This document shows positions 1 to 11,423 of a DNA stretch of 57,230 bases, in pieces. The notes beneath the pieces were generated by a model. That model was not told where the DNA came from. It saw nothing but the letters and a program-made list of their open reading frames with translations, and ran no database searches. The DNA comes from Knoxdaviesia capensis (taxonomy: Eukaryota > Ascomycota > Sordariomycetes > Microascales > Gondwanamycetaceae), in assembly GCA_001510575.1 (NCBI GenBank), contig LNGK01000008.1:1-57230 (forward strand), in the 5' to 3' direction. The position numbers were made by a program, and so were the translations under genes. Within the stretch, counting starts at the first letter, position 1; every line of letters begins with the position of its first letter.

Positions 1-241
1 GGCTATAGCTATAGCTACCTTATCCTCTTTTCCTACTCCCTCGCTATTATTAGCTAGTCCGTAGATAATAGGACTACTATTACCTGCCGACCTAGGTAGA
101 AAGAGCCCCCTTTCTAGCGTAACTATAGCTAATAACCCGTTATTACCTATAACTAGCGTCTAACTAACGAGAAACTAGCCCTCGGTACCGTATATTATAT
201 TATAAATACTAAGAGGTATAGGTAATACGGTTCTAGAAGGA

Positions 242-3200
242 TAATAAGGTTATATATATAGATAAGGAGTATACGATAGTAGTATATTTCTAATATTTCC
301 TATACTATTCTAGCGAATACCCTTATAAACGATACCCCCTAAAGTGATGTTTTAAGCGAAATTATATCTAGGACCTAAAAGTAAACCGTTTACCGATATT
401 AGTATTAATAGCTTTATATTACTATTATAGCTAGCTATTAAAGGACGATTCCTAGGCCCTCGTTTAGAAAACGGGAATTTAGCTATCGAAGGTAGTCTAA
501 TAAAGTATAATATACCTCTAATAAACGATAAGTACGCTATCGGGTAGTATTAATACCTCTAAGCGACGTTTCTAGAGCTAATACTCCTATCGGATATTAG
601 TAATAAAGAAGATCGTAAGAAAAACGGTAAAAAAGCTATTAGTTAGCTATAAAGCGACTACTTAAGTAAGGTAGACTATATAGTTATAGTATAATTAGTA
701 CGTATTTAGACTTACTTATATAAATCTATAATTCCGTATACGTATTAGACGTCTCGAATACTACCGGTAATTAGAGGCGAATTCACACCCCTTTAGTATT
801 TTATTCGATAGTATACCGATATACTATAGCCTATACTAGTAGAATCTATACTAATATTTATCTCTAGTCGTATATTAATATCTACCCCTTCGCGCGTATT
901 TATAGCTCTCGCGTTTAATTATTAGAATAAGTCTAAATATAAAGCTATCGAGCTTTTAGTTAAAATAGTATAGAATTCTACTAATAACTTACTCGAAACG
1001 TATTATATTCGATATATAATAGAGGATATTCTACGCTATAATATTACGGACTTATAGTATAAGATACGGTAGGATATAACCCCCGATTCTAGTATCCGTA
1101 TTATAGTTAATACTACCTACTACTTATTAAAGACTAGATAATTATACGCCGCTTAGCTAAATAGCACGCTAAAGACTAAGGAGGAAGGAGAAACGCTATA
1201 ATTTAGAACCCGTAAAGAAGTACTTAATTATATTACGTAGGATAAAGATAGAGATAAATCTACGTATTTCCGGTACGGAAAGATAGGTTATTAGGTTCGC
1301 GAATATACGGAGCTACGTACTAAGAATAACGATCGACGTTAAAAGGCGCGTTAGAATACGCGTTTCACGATAAACCGAGGCCGAATAATAGATAATCGTA
1401 GTTATTCCCGTAAGCCTCGTAACTATTCTCGAAATACCTCCCGCGACTATAACTATTTATAAAGACTATCTTACGACCGAAAGATATACCGTTCCCCTAC
1501 TCCCTACCCCTTTAGGAATAAAGATAGACTAATAATAGATAAAGGATAGCGGAATAATAGGAGAAGGGATAAGAAGCCTACTATTTATAGTATATATCCT
1601 ATATAGAAAGAAGACTTATCTCCCGAAGGATCTCCCCTCTTAGAAGCTACGGGCTTAGACGTAGATAATAACTATTTCGCTAACGTTACTTACTATTCCG
1701 TACTATTTATAATCCCTTTAGTAGAGGAATTAACGTTAATTAGTAAGATACTAATAAAATAGCTACGACGCGAAGGATACCGTGAACGATACCGCCTCTA
1801 TACCGGTTTACTAACGAATAACTAATAAACGCCGCTTATAGTATTTATCGATACTAGAATAGCTAGCGTATTTATCTCTAAATCGTACGCCCGTTATTAT
1901 TTAGCGCTATACCGATCCGCTAACCCTCTACGCCTTAGTAGCCTAGGCGGTAATAGTAGCTTCGCTATTATTAACGATATCGTTATTTCCTTCCGATTAA
2001 CGACTATTAACGGATTATCCGAGGTTATTTCTATAGTAGCCGGTATTATTACTAACGGTACCTATCCTACTAACTTAACTATTAGCCGAAGTAGAGCTAT
2101 AAAGCTCGGTTATACTAACGCTAATAGCATAATAAAGCTTATACTCCTACGCGATTCCCCCGTTATTCTATATTTCTACCCTCCCTAGAGACGAGATAAT
2201 ATCGCTATTACCTATACTACTTTTACTACCGATTTTAGTCTAATAAATATTACCTCTTCCTATAGTAATATCACCTCTTTTTACGATAATCCTACCTCTT
2301 TCTACGATAAGAACCTCCCTTTACCTCTATCGATATATATTTACGGTATTTTACCTACGGATCCCGATACCTATACCCTCTCCTATATTACTTCCGAATC
2401 GTTTCCCTTTATTACGTACCTCGCTAAGTAATAGTATAATAGTACTCCTTTACCCTAATAAACGTTTTTTAGAACGGTAAATACCGACTAAGTAACTATC
2501 GAATTTAACGAAGAGCTATTACCCGAGTATAAGAAGTAACTATTACTTACGAAAGAGCGTACGAAGCGCGACGCTATTCGTAGTGCCTATATTATTATAG
2601 AAAACTAATAGAAAAAGGTAAATACCGAAGCCCTAATAATTATATAAAAGGCCTTCGATAATAATACCTTCGTCTTTATTCTACGGTATTTCGATACTAG
2701 ACCGGACGTAAAGGCCCGTACTTAGTATAATATTAAGACCGCTAATACTAAACCTAGATCTCTCCCCTTACGCCGCTATAGCCCCTACTAACGTGAAATT
2801 ATAAAGGAATTTACTAATAAACTACTCTTACTTAGTATTATTCGATACGCTATTAACTCCCTATAGTCCGTACCTATATTATTACTACTTAAGAAGCCCC
2901 TCCCTAGTAATAACCGGCCTAGATACCGTTTCGTAATTAACTACCGTACGTTAAATAAAGTTATATAAAAGGTAGCCTATCTACTACTAAATATCGAGGA
3001 TTCCCTCTAATAGGCCGCTAGATACCGATTCTATACCTTTCTTAACCTAGAAGACGGCTTCTAATAGATAGTTATAGACCCCGAGGTAGTATTAAAGATA
3101 GCGTTTTCTACGCTATTTAGATAATACGAATAGCTTCGTATACTATTTAGCCTTATAAACGTACCTATAACCTTCTAGCGTTTTATAAATAAGGTCCTCG

Positions 3201-5584
3201 AGCCGGTATATACCTTTACTATAGGCCTTTTAGATAATATTTATATTTAGGGTAAGATAATAATAGAATTAGCTAAGAGAATAGTCGCTATTCTACGCTA
3301 ATTAAGCCGCTATTAACTATTATTAAACCTTAAGAAGTGCGAATAGTTCGTTAAAGAAAGTAAGTTCCTAGGAATAATTATCTCTATCTATAGTATTTAT
3401 CCTAACCCTAAGAAAGTAGCTACTATCCGCGAGAGACTAGCGCCTACTATTACTATTAAGATCCGTAGCTTTTTAAATACCGCTAGCTATTTACGCCGCT
3501 TTATCCCCTATTTCGTATATAAAGCGCGTCTACTCTATAAGTATACCGGAGTAGATAAGCCTAAAGGCGTATAAATATAGCTAGATAACGAGTTATTATA
3601 AGCTTAGCGCGATATTCGCGATACTATAGCCTCCCTCCCGGAGCTACGTAACTACGACTATATACTCCTATCGGTACTCGAGACCGACGCTTCTAATTAT
3701 ACCGTCGGTACTACGTTATTCTAACTATAGCGCGATTCTAATAATAAACGTAACGTTTTACGCCTAGTTATATACTTTAGCGCCGTTTTATCGAAGACTT
3801 AGTAGCGCTATAGTACCTAGGAGAGAGAAATACTTACCGTTATTATATTATTATAGTATTAGAGGAGCTAGTTAGAAGCCGCCGAGATTACTATTATTAC
3901 CGACTACGAAACCCTACGCCTTTTTACTACTAAGTAGGAATAGCTAGCTAGAATATTACGATTTCTCGATATAATCGTATACTATAGCGTACGTATTTAC
4001 TACTGATCTAGTAAGGCTAATGTTTTAGCTAATTAGTTATTACGGCCGCGTATAGATATAGCGCTCGTAACGAATAAGGAGGAAGGGTACGAAACGAACG
4101 ATAATAATACGCTAACCGACGCCTTTCCTACTACTAATAACGAGACCCCTAGACTACCGAACTAACGATTTAAGATACGTCTACCGGCGTAACTACTATA
4201 AAACGACGCTAAATAGCCTCTAAGTAATACTATAAATACCGAATAACTTACGAACGATACGTTAATCGCCCCTAATATTAAGAAGTTAGACGACCTTAGA
4301 TAGCACGATATCTAGGATATTATTAACTACCTAGAGAATAGCTATCTACTCCCCTATCGTATCCCTTCGACCTTCGTTTAGGACTATTTCGCTATCTTTT
4401 ATAGCGAAGTATATACCGTTATTAACCGTATCNTAATAAAGATACTAACGTACGAGGCCTCCGTTTTAGAAGCTATTAAGGTCTATAAGCTAGAAGGCTA
4501 TACGCGCGTTAGTACCCTATATACGCTATTAGCTAAACGAGTATAGTATCCCGACTTAATCTTAGCTACGAATAAGGCCGTTCGATAGTATACGGAATAT
4601 TAATTACTATAAAAGCCCCCCGAAGTAATAGAATCGCTACGACCGATACTAACCGCACGATTATTAGTACGCTAGGGAATAGACTTTACTAGCCGTTTTA
4701 TTATTAATAGTAAACGGATATAGCTATTAACGGTAGTCGAGTACGTTACCGGCTACGCTATAGTAGCTATAAACCCCTATAATAGCACCTTAGCTACTAC
4801 GAAGTTACTAGTAGCACGTATTTACGTAGTATTCGGACCGCTAGTCGAAATTATTACTAATAATAGTACCCCCTTTAACTCCGATAAATTTAAGACCCTC
4901 CTCGCTAACTATAACCCCCCTATATAATAGTATCGTATAATAATATACTATCTACGGACGAATAGCTAAGTTAAGCGCTTTAACGGGTAAATTAAGTATA
5001 TCGCTAGCCGTCTAGCCGGCGCCGATACTAAAAACCGAGAAGATATCGATTAGCTAATAATTATTCCTAAAGCTATACGTATCTACCTAAATAGACCGTA
5101 AATAAGTAGCTTTTCCCCGTATTACCTACTTTTCGGTACCGAGCCCTACGATAGCGCTACCTATATTACTACGCCGTACGAACGGGAGCCTACTATAGAT
5201 AAAGTTATCGCCTCCTAGTAAGATTTAGCTCGCGAAAGATAGTTATTTAAGACCGTTCGCCTATTATCTAACTCCGTAAAGGTATACCGAATATATATCC
5301 GTGCTATATTATAGAACGATAAGGCTACGTATCGTATTTTCGGTAAAGGCGACTAGACGTTACGATATCGACTATAAAAGTATAAATACGAGCTATTCTA
5401 CGATAGACTATAGCTTATTATCGACGTTTACTAAGGTAATACTTATACTCTAGAGTTACCGGGCGGTTATCGGCTCGATAAACGCTATAATAGGTTTAAC
5501 TTATTCCTAGCGTACGTCGAGGATAGCTAGCTTATTCGTAGCCCTTTAGTATACTAGTTATTACCTTCTCGAGCTAGATCGTAA
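242..5584 (+). pseudogene. RIP-destroyed gag-pol polyprotein of element 1
   Basis: One frame (codon starts congruent to 2 mod 3) can be followed from about 242 to a final TAA at 5582-5584. Nearly all internal stops are TAA or TAG, as expected when RIP turns CAA, CAG and TGG into stops. In order one can see: a gag-like region; a relic CCHC zinc knuckle at 1265-1306; a retropepsin-like D-T-x-x-A-S segment near 1848; reverse transcriptase at about 2850-3500 with the catalytic block at 3230-3241; RNase H at about 3660-4040, with an ETDAS-like start and the usual late block before integrase; an integrase core at about 4670-5200; and a C-terminal segment ending in a conserved-looking LAYVEDS at about 5505-5528. 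I see no chromodomain. The 5' limit is uncertain because the start codon is not recognisable. It cannot be translated now. Confidence 0.85.
1265..1306 (+). other. Relic CCHC zinc knuckle in gag
   Basis: Codons 1265, 1274, 1289 and 1304 are all Tyr (tat/tac), spaced exactly as the ligands of a C-x2-C-x4-H-x4-C knuckle, inside a context reading F-R-Y-G-K-I-G-Y. TGC/TGT to TAC/TAT and CAC/CAT to TAC/TAT are the changes RIP makes, so all three Cys and the His became Tyr. The sister copy has the same at 14073-14114. Confidence 0.75.
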
Positions 5585-6500
5585 GCGTCTATCGTCTATC
5601 GGTAGATAGTTACCTTACCCTATACTATTCCTTCTTTTTTTATTTTTTTATTTATTATTTTACTTTTCCTTTATAATATTCGTTCTATAGTTATCCCCTA
5701 TTTATATCCTAATTCTATCTATATCCTAATTTCCTTTATTTTATTTTTATTTTAGCTACGCCTTACTATTAAGCTATACTATTTTCCCTTTTTAGAATTT
5801 TTTCTTTTATTATTCTTTTTTATTTTACTATTATTACCGCTAATATTCCGCCTTTTATATGCTTTTTCCGATTTTTTCCTACGTATTTCCCTACTTTTAA
5901 CCTATTTTGCTATATTAATAATTAATAGAACGCTCTAGACTTACCGCTACGCCTATATACTATTTTTTTTCTTTCTTCCCTTCTTTATTCCTAATTCCCG
6001 CGCTTTACGCTAGCTACCTATATTTACGCGGTTAATTATCGCCCTTTCCTATATTCGTACGATAAAGGGAAGGGAAGGAGGTACTAATTATACTATCTAA
6101 TATCGAATAGTATAAATACCGCTATAGTACGATATTCTAAATACCGCGACTAACCTAAACGTCCTTTATCCGGCTATCCCTTCCGCCCTCCGGGACCCGC
6201 TTTTCTTAGTAACTACCCGGTTTAATAGCTATTAGGATTATATTAGCTAATAGAAGGACTACTATAGCACGATAAACGCCGTAATAACCTTACTTTTTAC
6301 GATAAAAAGCTAAATTCTTTCTTATTTATAATAAATAAAGAAACGAATAGTTATATAACTAACGAAGAAGTATAAGAAGCTAGCGATCTCTAGCTATAAA
6401 CGATTTAGAATTAGATAGTTCTTTATCCCTCTTATCACTACTATCTCTTTCCTATCTATCCTTCCTATTACTAGTATTATTAATAGCTATTTTACTTACT
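5585..6500. other. Pyrimidine-rich spacer between pol and the second frame of element 1
   Basis: After the gag-pol stop the sequence becomes T- and C-rich, with T7-T8 runs near 5634-5660 and 5965. I see no open frame with a RIP-type stop pattern here. The same spacer is in element 2 at 18393-19308. Confidence 0.6.
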
Positions 6501-7559
6501 AAGCCTACTATTTATACTATAAATAATAATAATATCTCTTAATAGCCTACTAATAATAATAATAATAACGCTAATAATACCCTATTACCTACTATAGCCG
6601 CTATTCCCCTTACCGCTACTCCCGCTACGAACGTACCGCGCGTTACCGCTATAGTCGGAGCCGTTAAGCCGATTCCGTATGCCCGATACGTACTAAGACG
6701 TATTAAATACCCGGGTATTCTCTACTATCGATACGTTATTAATAACGCCGTATAGAATACTTATACCGAATACTATAACTATTAGGCTAATTACTAGGTA
6801 CCTAGTAATATATTAGCCGAAATAGATACCTTTATAGATACTAATAAGAACTAGATTAATACGCTAAGTACGTAAACCCGAGCGCTACGGGATATCGCTA
6901 TAGCTAAATATATACTCGTCTATAATAGGGACTCTACGGCCGCTAATCGGAAGTTAAATAGCGTAGAATTTAATAACGCGAGCCGTTTTATTAATATAGT
7001 AGCTATCTAATATACTTTCGAGGGATACCTTATACTTATTTAACTAACTATTATACGCCTATAGCGTGCGGCTTTAGCGCTAGCCCCGACCTCGGTACAC
7101 CTATTACCTCTCTTTTTAGCTACTGAGGCCGCTAAAATTAATACTATTAAGGGAGGACCCCCGCCGGTGCCTACTCCGCTAGTAGTAGTACCCGTTATAC
7201 TAGCCGTTATAGTACTAATACTAGCCGGTAGAGCCGCCGTTATACTAGTAATACTAGTATTTACGCCGATAGCTATACTAATAATAGCTACCGCTATCGT
7301 AATAGTACCCCCTTTCCCTAACGCCCCGGTCCCCGCTACCTTTATAGCCTAATTCCTAGGCGTAACGCCCGCTTATATTAACTAATAATAGGTAGACGAG
7401 TTACGTAATCGCTACCTATATAGTATAATATAAGCCGTTACTATCTAACTAGGCGTTATAGTATTCTTAATCCCCCCTAATACTATCTAATACTAAGGTA
7501 TTTATATCGTTAGACGGATAAAACGGTGCCTATAGCTACCTAAAACGCTATAAATAGGA
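6501..7559 (+). pseudogene. Unrecognised second reading frame downstream of integrase, element 1
   Basis: A frame congruent to 0 mod 3 runs for about 350 codons with only TAA and TAG stops, like the gag-pol frame. It begins with an Asn-rich stretch (AAT repeats near 6550-6580), then a mixed region with R, Y, N, D and K, then a hydrophobic Val/Ile/Leu/Ala/Pro-rich stretch at 7167-7352 (the longest stop-free piece). After this it continues with aromatic and basic residues to about 7560. The same frame is conserved in element 2 at 19309-20367. I do not recognise the product; it could be an extra ORF of the element, an envelope-like remnant, or non-coding DNA whose lack of other stops is chance. 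The limits are approximate. Confidence 0.35.
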
Positions 7560-7829
7560 AGTTCCCCTTTATTATACTAGATACCTATTTTCCTATCGAT
7601 TACTATTATTATTCTTATCTAACCGCTATTTAGACTCGCTTTATATTATATTTCTTTTTATACGCTTAGAAAAGTCGAAAAGGATAAAAAAAGAGGACCC
7701 TTAGAAAAATATAAAAATAATTAAAAACCGCTCGTAGTACGAGTATAAAATTATATAAAGGGAAGTCCTTTTAATATCTTTTACTAGTTAAAGGTAGATT
7801 ATAGACGATCTAGTTAAGAAAGGGGATCT

Positions 7830-8112
7830 TATAGATCCCTAATAGGTTAGAGTATATTATAATTACGTATAAACGTATACTAATACACGTAGATACTACC
7901 TAGCGGTAAGTATTTAGGTATATATCTATATATATATAAATACCTTAAAGAGCTAGTAAAAGACCTATAAAAGGTAGATATCTACCGCGCTTTTATAGGA
8001 AACATCTTAAGATAGAAAAAATTTAAGCTTCCCTTTATATATATTTCTCTATACGTGCCTTATAATTATAACTCATTTATTAGTCCTTTGGACTATATAT
8101 CTAGGAATCACA
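7830..8112 (+). repeat. LTR A, 3' LTR of element 1 (283 bp)
   Basis: Aligns end to end with LTR B (11141-11423) and LTR C (20638-20920), each 283 bp, with transition differences only. The intact termini read TG...CA in the family (start seen in LTR B, end seen in LTRs A and C). Here the start is RIP-altered to TATAGATCC while the end ...GGAATCACA is intact. The next four bases, ATCT (8113-8116), should be the target duplication and should also precede the 5' LTR outside the window. Confidence 0.9.
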
Positions 8113-11100
8113 ATCTCAACCCCGACGATATCTATACCACGTACCTAGAGCTACTAGGATGTGAGCCAGGTACGGATGACGCGTGGACTGCGAACGCGTA
8201 TGCAGGAGAAGCCAAGAGACGGGCTACGGAAGATAGACCGATCAGAGTAGACGTTCCTAAGGGACACCACGGTCAGCCTACCCCCGCACTACCTAAACGA
8301 TAGACGAGACTAGCGCCGGTCCGCGCGATAGTCAGACGTAAGCTATTCGATTAGAATAGAATCGCCGATACATAGGTAACGCTAACCCTAGGCGAATTAT
8401 AGGAAATTAGCCTAGAAGTAGCGAGGCAATCGAAGAAGGCCGCTACTAAGCTAAGAAATAAACTAGTAGTAAGTAAACGCAAGGCCACCATAGCTATAGT
8501 ATAACGAGCTAGTACGCCCGGCCATACGTTCCGGGTCCCTATTACCGTAATAACGCTAGGTAGGCTAGTAGAGATAGCTACTAGACGAGCGATAGCCGAC
8601 TAGGGAGCGGATATATATATCATAGACGAGCCGATAGCCCGCGAATTAGGCCTAACTATTTATAACCTAGTTAAGGGGAAGCTAAAGCTACTTATAATGA
8701 CCTATACGGACGGTCGCGAGGTAGATACGGAACTATACGTCGTCGTAGACCTTAACGTTATAGGCATCCTCTACCCTAGTGTTTAGGTGACGGTATAGAA
8801 GTACGAAAACCGTTAGATACGCCTAATCCTAGGATAAACTTAGCTCTAGGATATAAACGTAAATATAGATATCCGATCTAACACCTTATAGTTCGAGAAG
8901 GATAGCCTTTAGGTAACGGTTCGCGGAGGCCTAATAGAGTTTACTAAGGACTAGAGACTACTAATATAACCGGTTAACCTAACGTCGGGTACCCTAGAAA
9001 TTAGCATCGAGCTAGTCGATAAGAACTCTAATAATAGTAACACGGAAGACTCTAATAATAGGGAGTCGGTTAACCTATTAGATGAGGAAGCGGAAAACTA
9101 AGCGGCTCAGCTAAGACCGCCAGCTGGGCTAAATACCCGGGCGGTTACGATACCGGTCTCGATACCCGGTAGACGGCTAGAACGAGCTTCTGCCATATCG
9201 AATTTACGTTGAGAAATCCGGAAGAAGAGTCGGAGGCGACGGCTTTACTATCACCTATTATTATATACGGTACGGAATCGAAAGACTATTATAAACCCGA
9301 TATCATTACTAGTTCGCCCCCTATTAAATCGAAAGACTATTATGAACCCGAGATCATTACTAGTTCGCCCCCTATTACTATATGCCTACCCGTGATACCG
9401 CGGGGCCCCTTAGACGTATACCGCCTAGTACTAGACGAAACGACTCCCCGTAAGGAGGTCCACCGGTAGTTTCAATCGATAGGGCTATAACTAGGTAACG
9501 CTATACCACTATCGTAACCGTTACGGGAGGAGATTAAGAGAATATTTTATACTTATAGAAAGCTTAATATATTAATATTATTAGATATCCTAGTAACACC
9601 TATTTACACTTATAGACCCTAGCTAGCCCCCGATATAATACTATAAGGCCGGTAGTACGTTAAGCGGTAGATAGAGTAATAGAAGTTCTAGTTAAATAAA
9701 CTAGTTTAAGAGGCACTTAACGTAGGAATATACGAGTCGATATTCGCTACGAATAGAGAGCTCTTACCGTAGAACTCCTAAGCTATCTTAGTAGATAAAC
9801 TAGGTAGCCCTACGGGGGAAAAGAGACTAACCTTTAACTACGGCTTTATTAGAGAGATATTACTAAGTATTAAAATAAAGATAATCGATAAGGTAACTAC
9901 GTACCTTAACTACCCCTCCTATAAGGTCTATACGCGGTTTAATTTAAAACACGCCTTCTAGAGCGTGCCCGTAGCGAAGGAATATCGGAAGGTATATATA
10001 TTCCACGTTCTAGGGTTCTTATAGCTTTAACCGACCCGGATGCTATAGGGGGCCTCCTCGAGCCCGGCAGGTATATAGGAGGCGGTAACGACTCTCTTAG
10101 GCTCGCTAAGCGATAAGCCGAACCTCTAGGTACCCCGTATAGATAGTACGCCGATAGTAAAAGGGTATATGGATAATATCTTTATCGCTAGAGGGTCGAT
10201 CGACGAGGTATGGTATACTATCCGATACTACTTCCTACTACGGCTACTATAGGCCGACTTTAGACTTAACTTTATAAAACTAAGCCTTAACGTAGCCGCT
10301 ATAAAGGCGCTAGGGTTTAATTATATCGCTAGGGGAGGATATAAGCCGTCGTTCGATAAGCTATAGAAGATACGTAACTAGCCGACCCCCTAGATATAAT
10401 CCTATATCTAAGGGTTCCTAGGTATAGTTATAGTATGTAAAAGGTAGATAAGGAACTATGCGGAATTAATGAGACCTCTATACCGACTAACCGGGAAAGT
10501 TAAGTAGAAATAGGGCGCGCCTAAGGTAGCCGCTTTTGCTATCCTAAAGGAAGTAGTAGCGAGAGTTATTAGCTAGGATAGATACGATAGCTAGCTTCCT
10601 ATCCGAATCTATACCGATACGTCGGCGTACGTAGGCGGCTATATAATCATATAACTCCGTAACGGAGTAGAGGTGCCTATCCTCTTTAATAGCTTTATTT
10701 TTTCGAGACCTTAAATAAACTATAGCACGTATAAGAGAGAACTCTATATAATAGTTACCTTAGTTAAGAAGCACGATTTTATATTCCGAAATAGCTAACC
10801 CTCTACGATATACACGGATTATAAGCTACTAGTAACGTTCTTATCTAGCGGCCACTAGGAAGGGGTTTTTACGCGATGGGCAACCGACCTGAGAATACTG
10901 AACGTAGAAATCCAGTAGCTGGCTAGGAACCGGAACACGGTAGCGGACGCGTTGAGTAGAACGATTTTCCCCGATTATAATTGTAGCGATATAGGCCCCC
11001 TAGAGAACTTAGGTAGAATAGAAGATGTCGAGTAGGTATAGAAGGACGGCCCGGGAGGTATTAATACGGTCCTCGGCACCTCGAAGATACACGCCACAAC

Positions 11101-11140
11101 GAATCTTTTCTCCCGGTCTAAATAGTATAGAGACGTCTAT
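8113..11140 (+). mobile_element. Older Gypsy-like retroelement (host element), 5' fragment
   Basis: This DNA differs from elements 1 and 2 and was split by both. It carries a Gag/protease-like frame, reverse transcriptase and RNase H on the + strand. It is less thoroughly mutated by RIP than its invaders: CA and TG survive in patches, for example 8097-8300 and 10860-11140. Its continuation, the integrase part, starts at 20925 after element 2. Its own LTRs are not recognised in the window. Confidence 0.85.
8115..11140 (+). pseudogene. Degenerate protease-RT-RNase H region of the host element
   Basis: The first part reads in frame 0 mod 3, with a possible aspartic-protease block (D-x-G-A followed by I and L residues) near 8598-8612. 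The reading then moves to frame 2 mod 3 somewhere in 9140-9210, by a frameshift or an original gag/pol slip. That frame holds RT, with the catalytic block Y-M-D-N at 10166-10177 (second Asp changed to Asn by a TpG to TpA change), followed by a connection segment with LMRPLYRLTG. RNase H follows, with a Y-T-D-T-S start near 10612 and the typical N-T-V-A-D-A-L-S-R-T end near 10935-10965. The frame reaches 11140 and continues, in phase, at 20925. Many TAA/TAG stops make it non-functional. Confidence 0.75.
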
Positions 11141-11423
11141 TGTGGATCCCTAATAGGTCAGAGTGCATTGTAATTACGTATAAACGTACACTAATGCACG
11201 TGGATACTGCCTAGCGGTGAGTATTTAGGTGTATATCTATATATATATAAATGCTTTAAAGAGCTGGTAAAAGACCTATAAAAGGTAGATATCTGCCGCG
11301 CTTTTATAGGAAATATCTTAAGATAGAAAAAATTTAAGCTTCCCTTTATATATATTTCTCTATACGTGCCTTATAATTATAACTTATTTATTAGTCCTTT
11401 AGACTATATATCTAGGAATTATA
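11141..11423 (+). repeat. LTR B, 5' LTR of element 2 (283 bp)
   Basis: Begins TGTGGATCCC and keeps TpG and CpA in its first half, whereas its end is RIP-altered to ...GGAATTATA. It matches LTR C over 283 bp with transition differences only. It is the least mutated 5' end of the three LTRs and so fixes the true terminus as TGTGG. Confidence 0.92.

Larger units (their letters stand above)
1..8112 (+). mobile_element. Gypsy-like LTR retrotransposon, element 1 (5'-truncated by window edge, RIP-inactivated)
   Basis: Internal region (1-7829) followed by its 3' LTR (7830-8112). Positions 212-7829 align without net indel to 13020-20637 at a constant offset of 12808, so this is a sister of element 2. 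CpA and TpG dinucleotides are almost absent while TpA is in excess, which is the mark of RIP. The pol order RT, RNase H, integrase is the Ty3/Gypsy order. A purine-rich tract (aagaaagggga, about 7815-7826) lies just before the LTR and is a plausible polypurine tract. The element lies inside an older retroelement, because foreign pol-like sequence begins directly at 8113. The 5' LTR must lie outside the window. A single ambiguous base is at 4433. Confidence 0.9.

Noticed and set aside
7167..7352. Short hydrophobic frame as a stand-alone membrane protein
   Set aside because: It is the stop-free part of a longer RIP-damaged frame inside the retrotransposon, not an independent gene.
8055..8303. 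82-codon frame as a gene
   Set aside because: It runs from the end of LTR A into the host element and so is a chance fusion across an insertion border.
9209..9469. 86-codon frame as a gene
   Set aside because: It is an open stretch of the host element's pol-like frame, continued by RT downstream.
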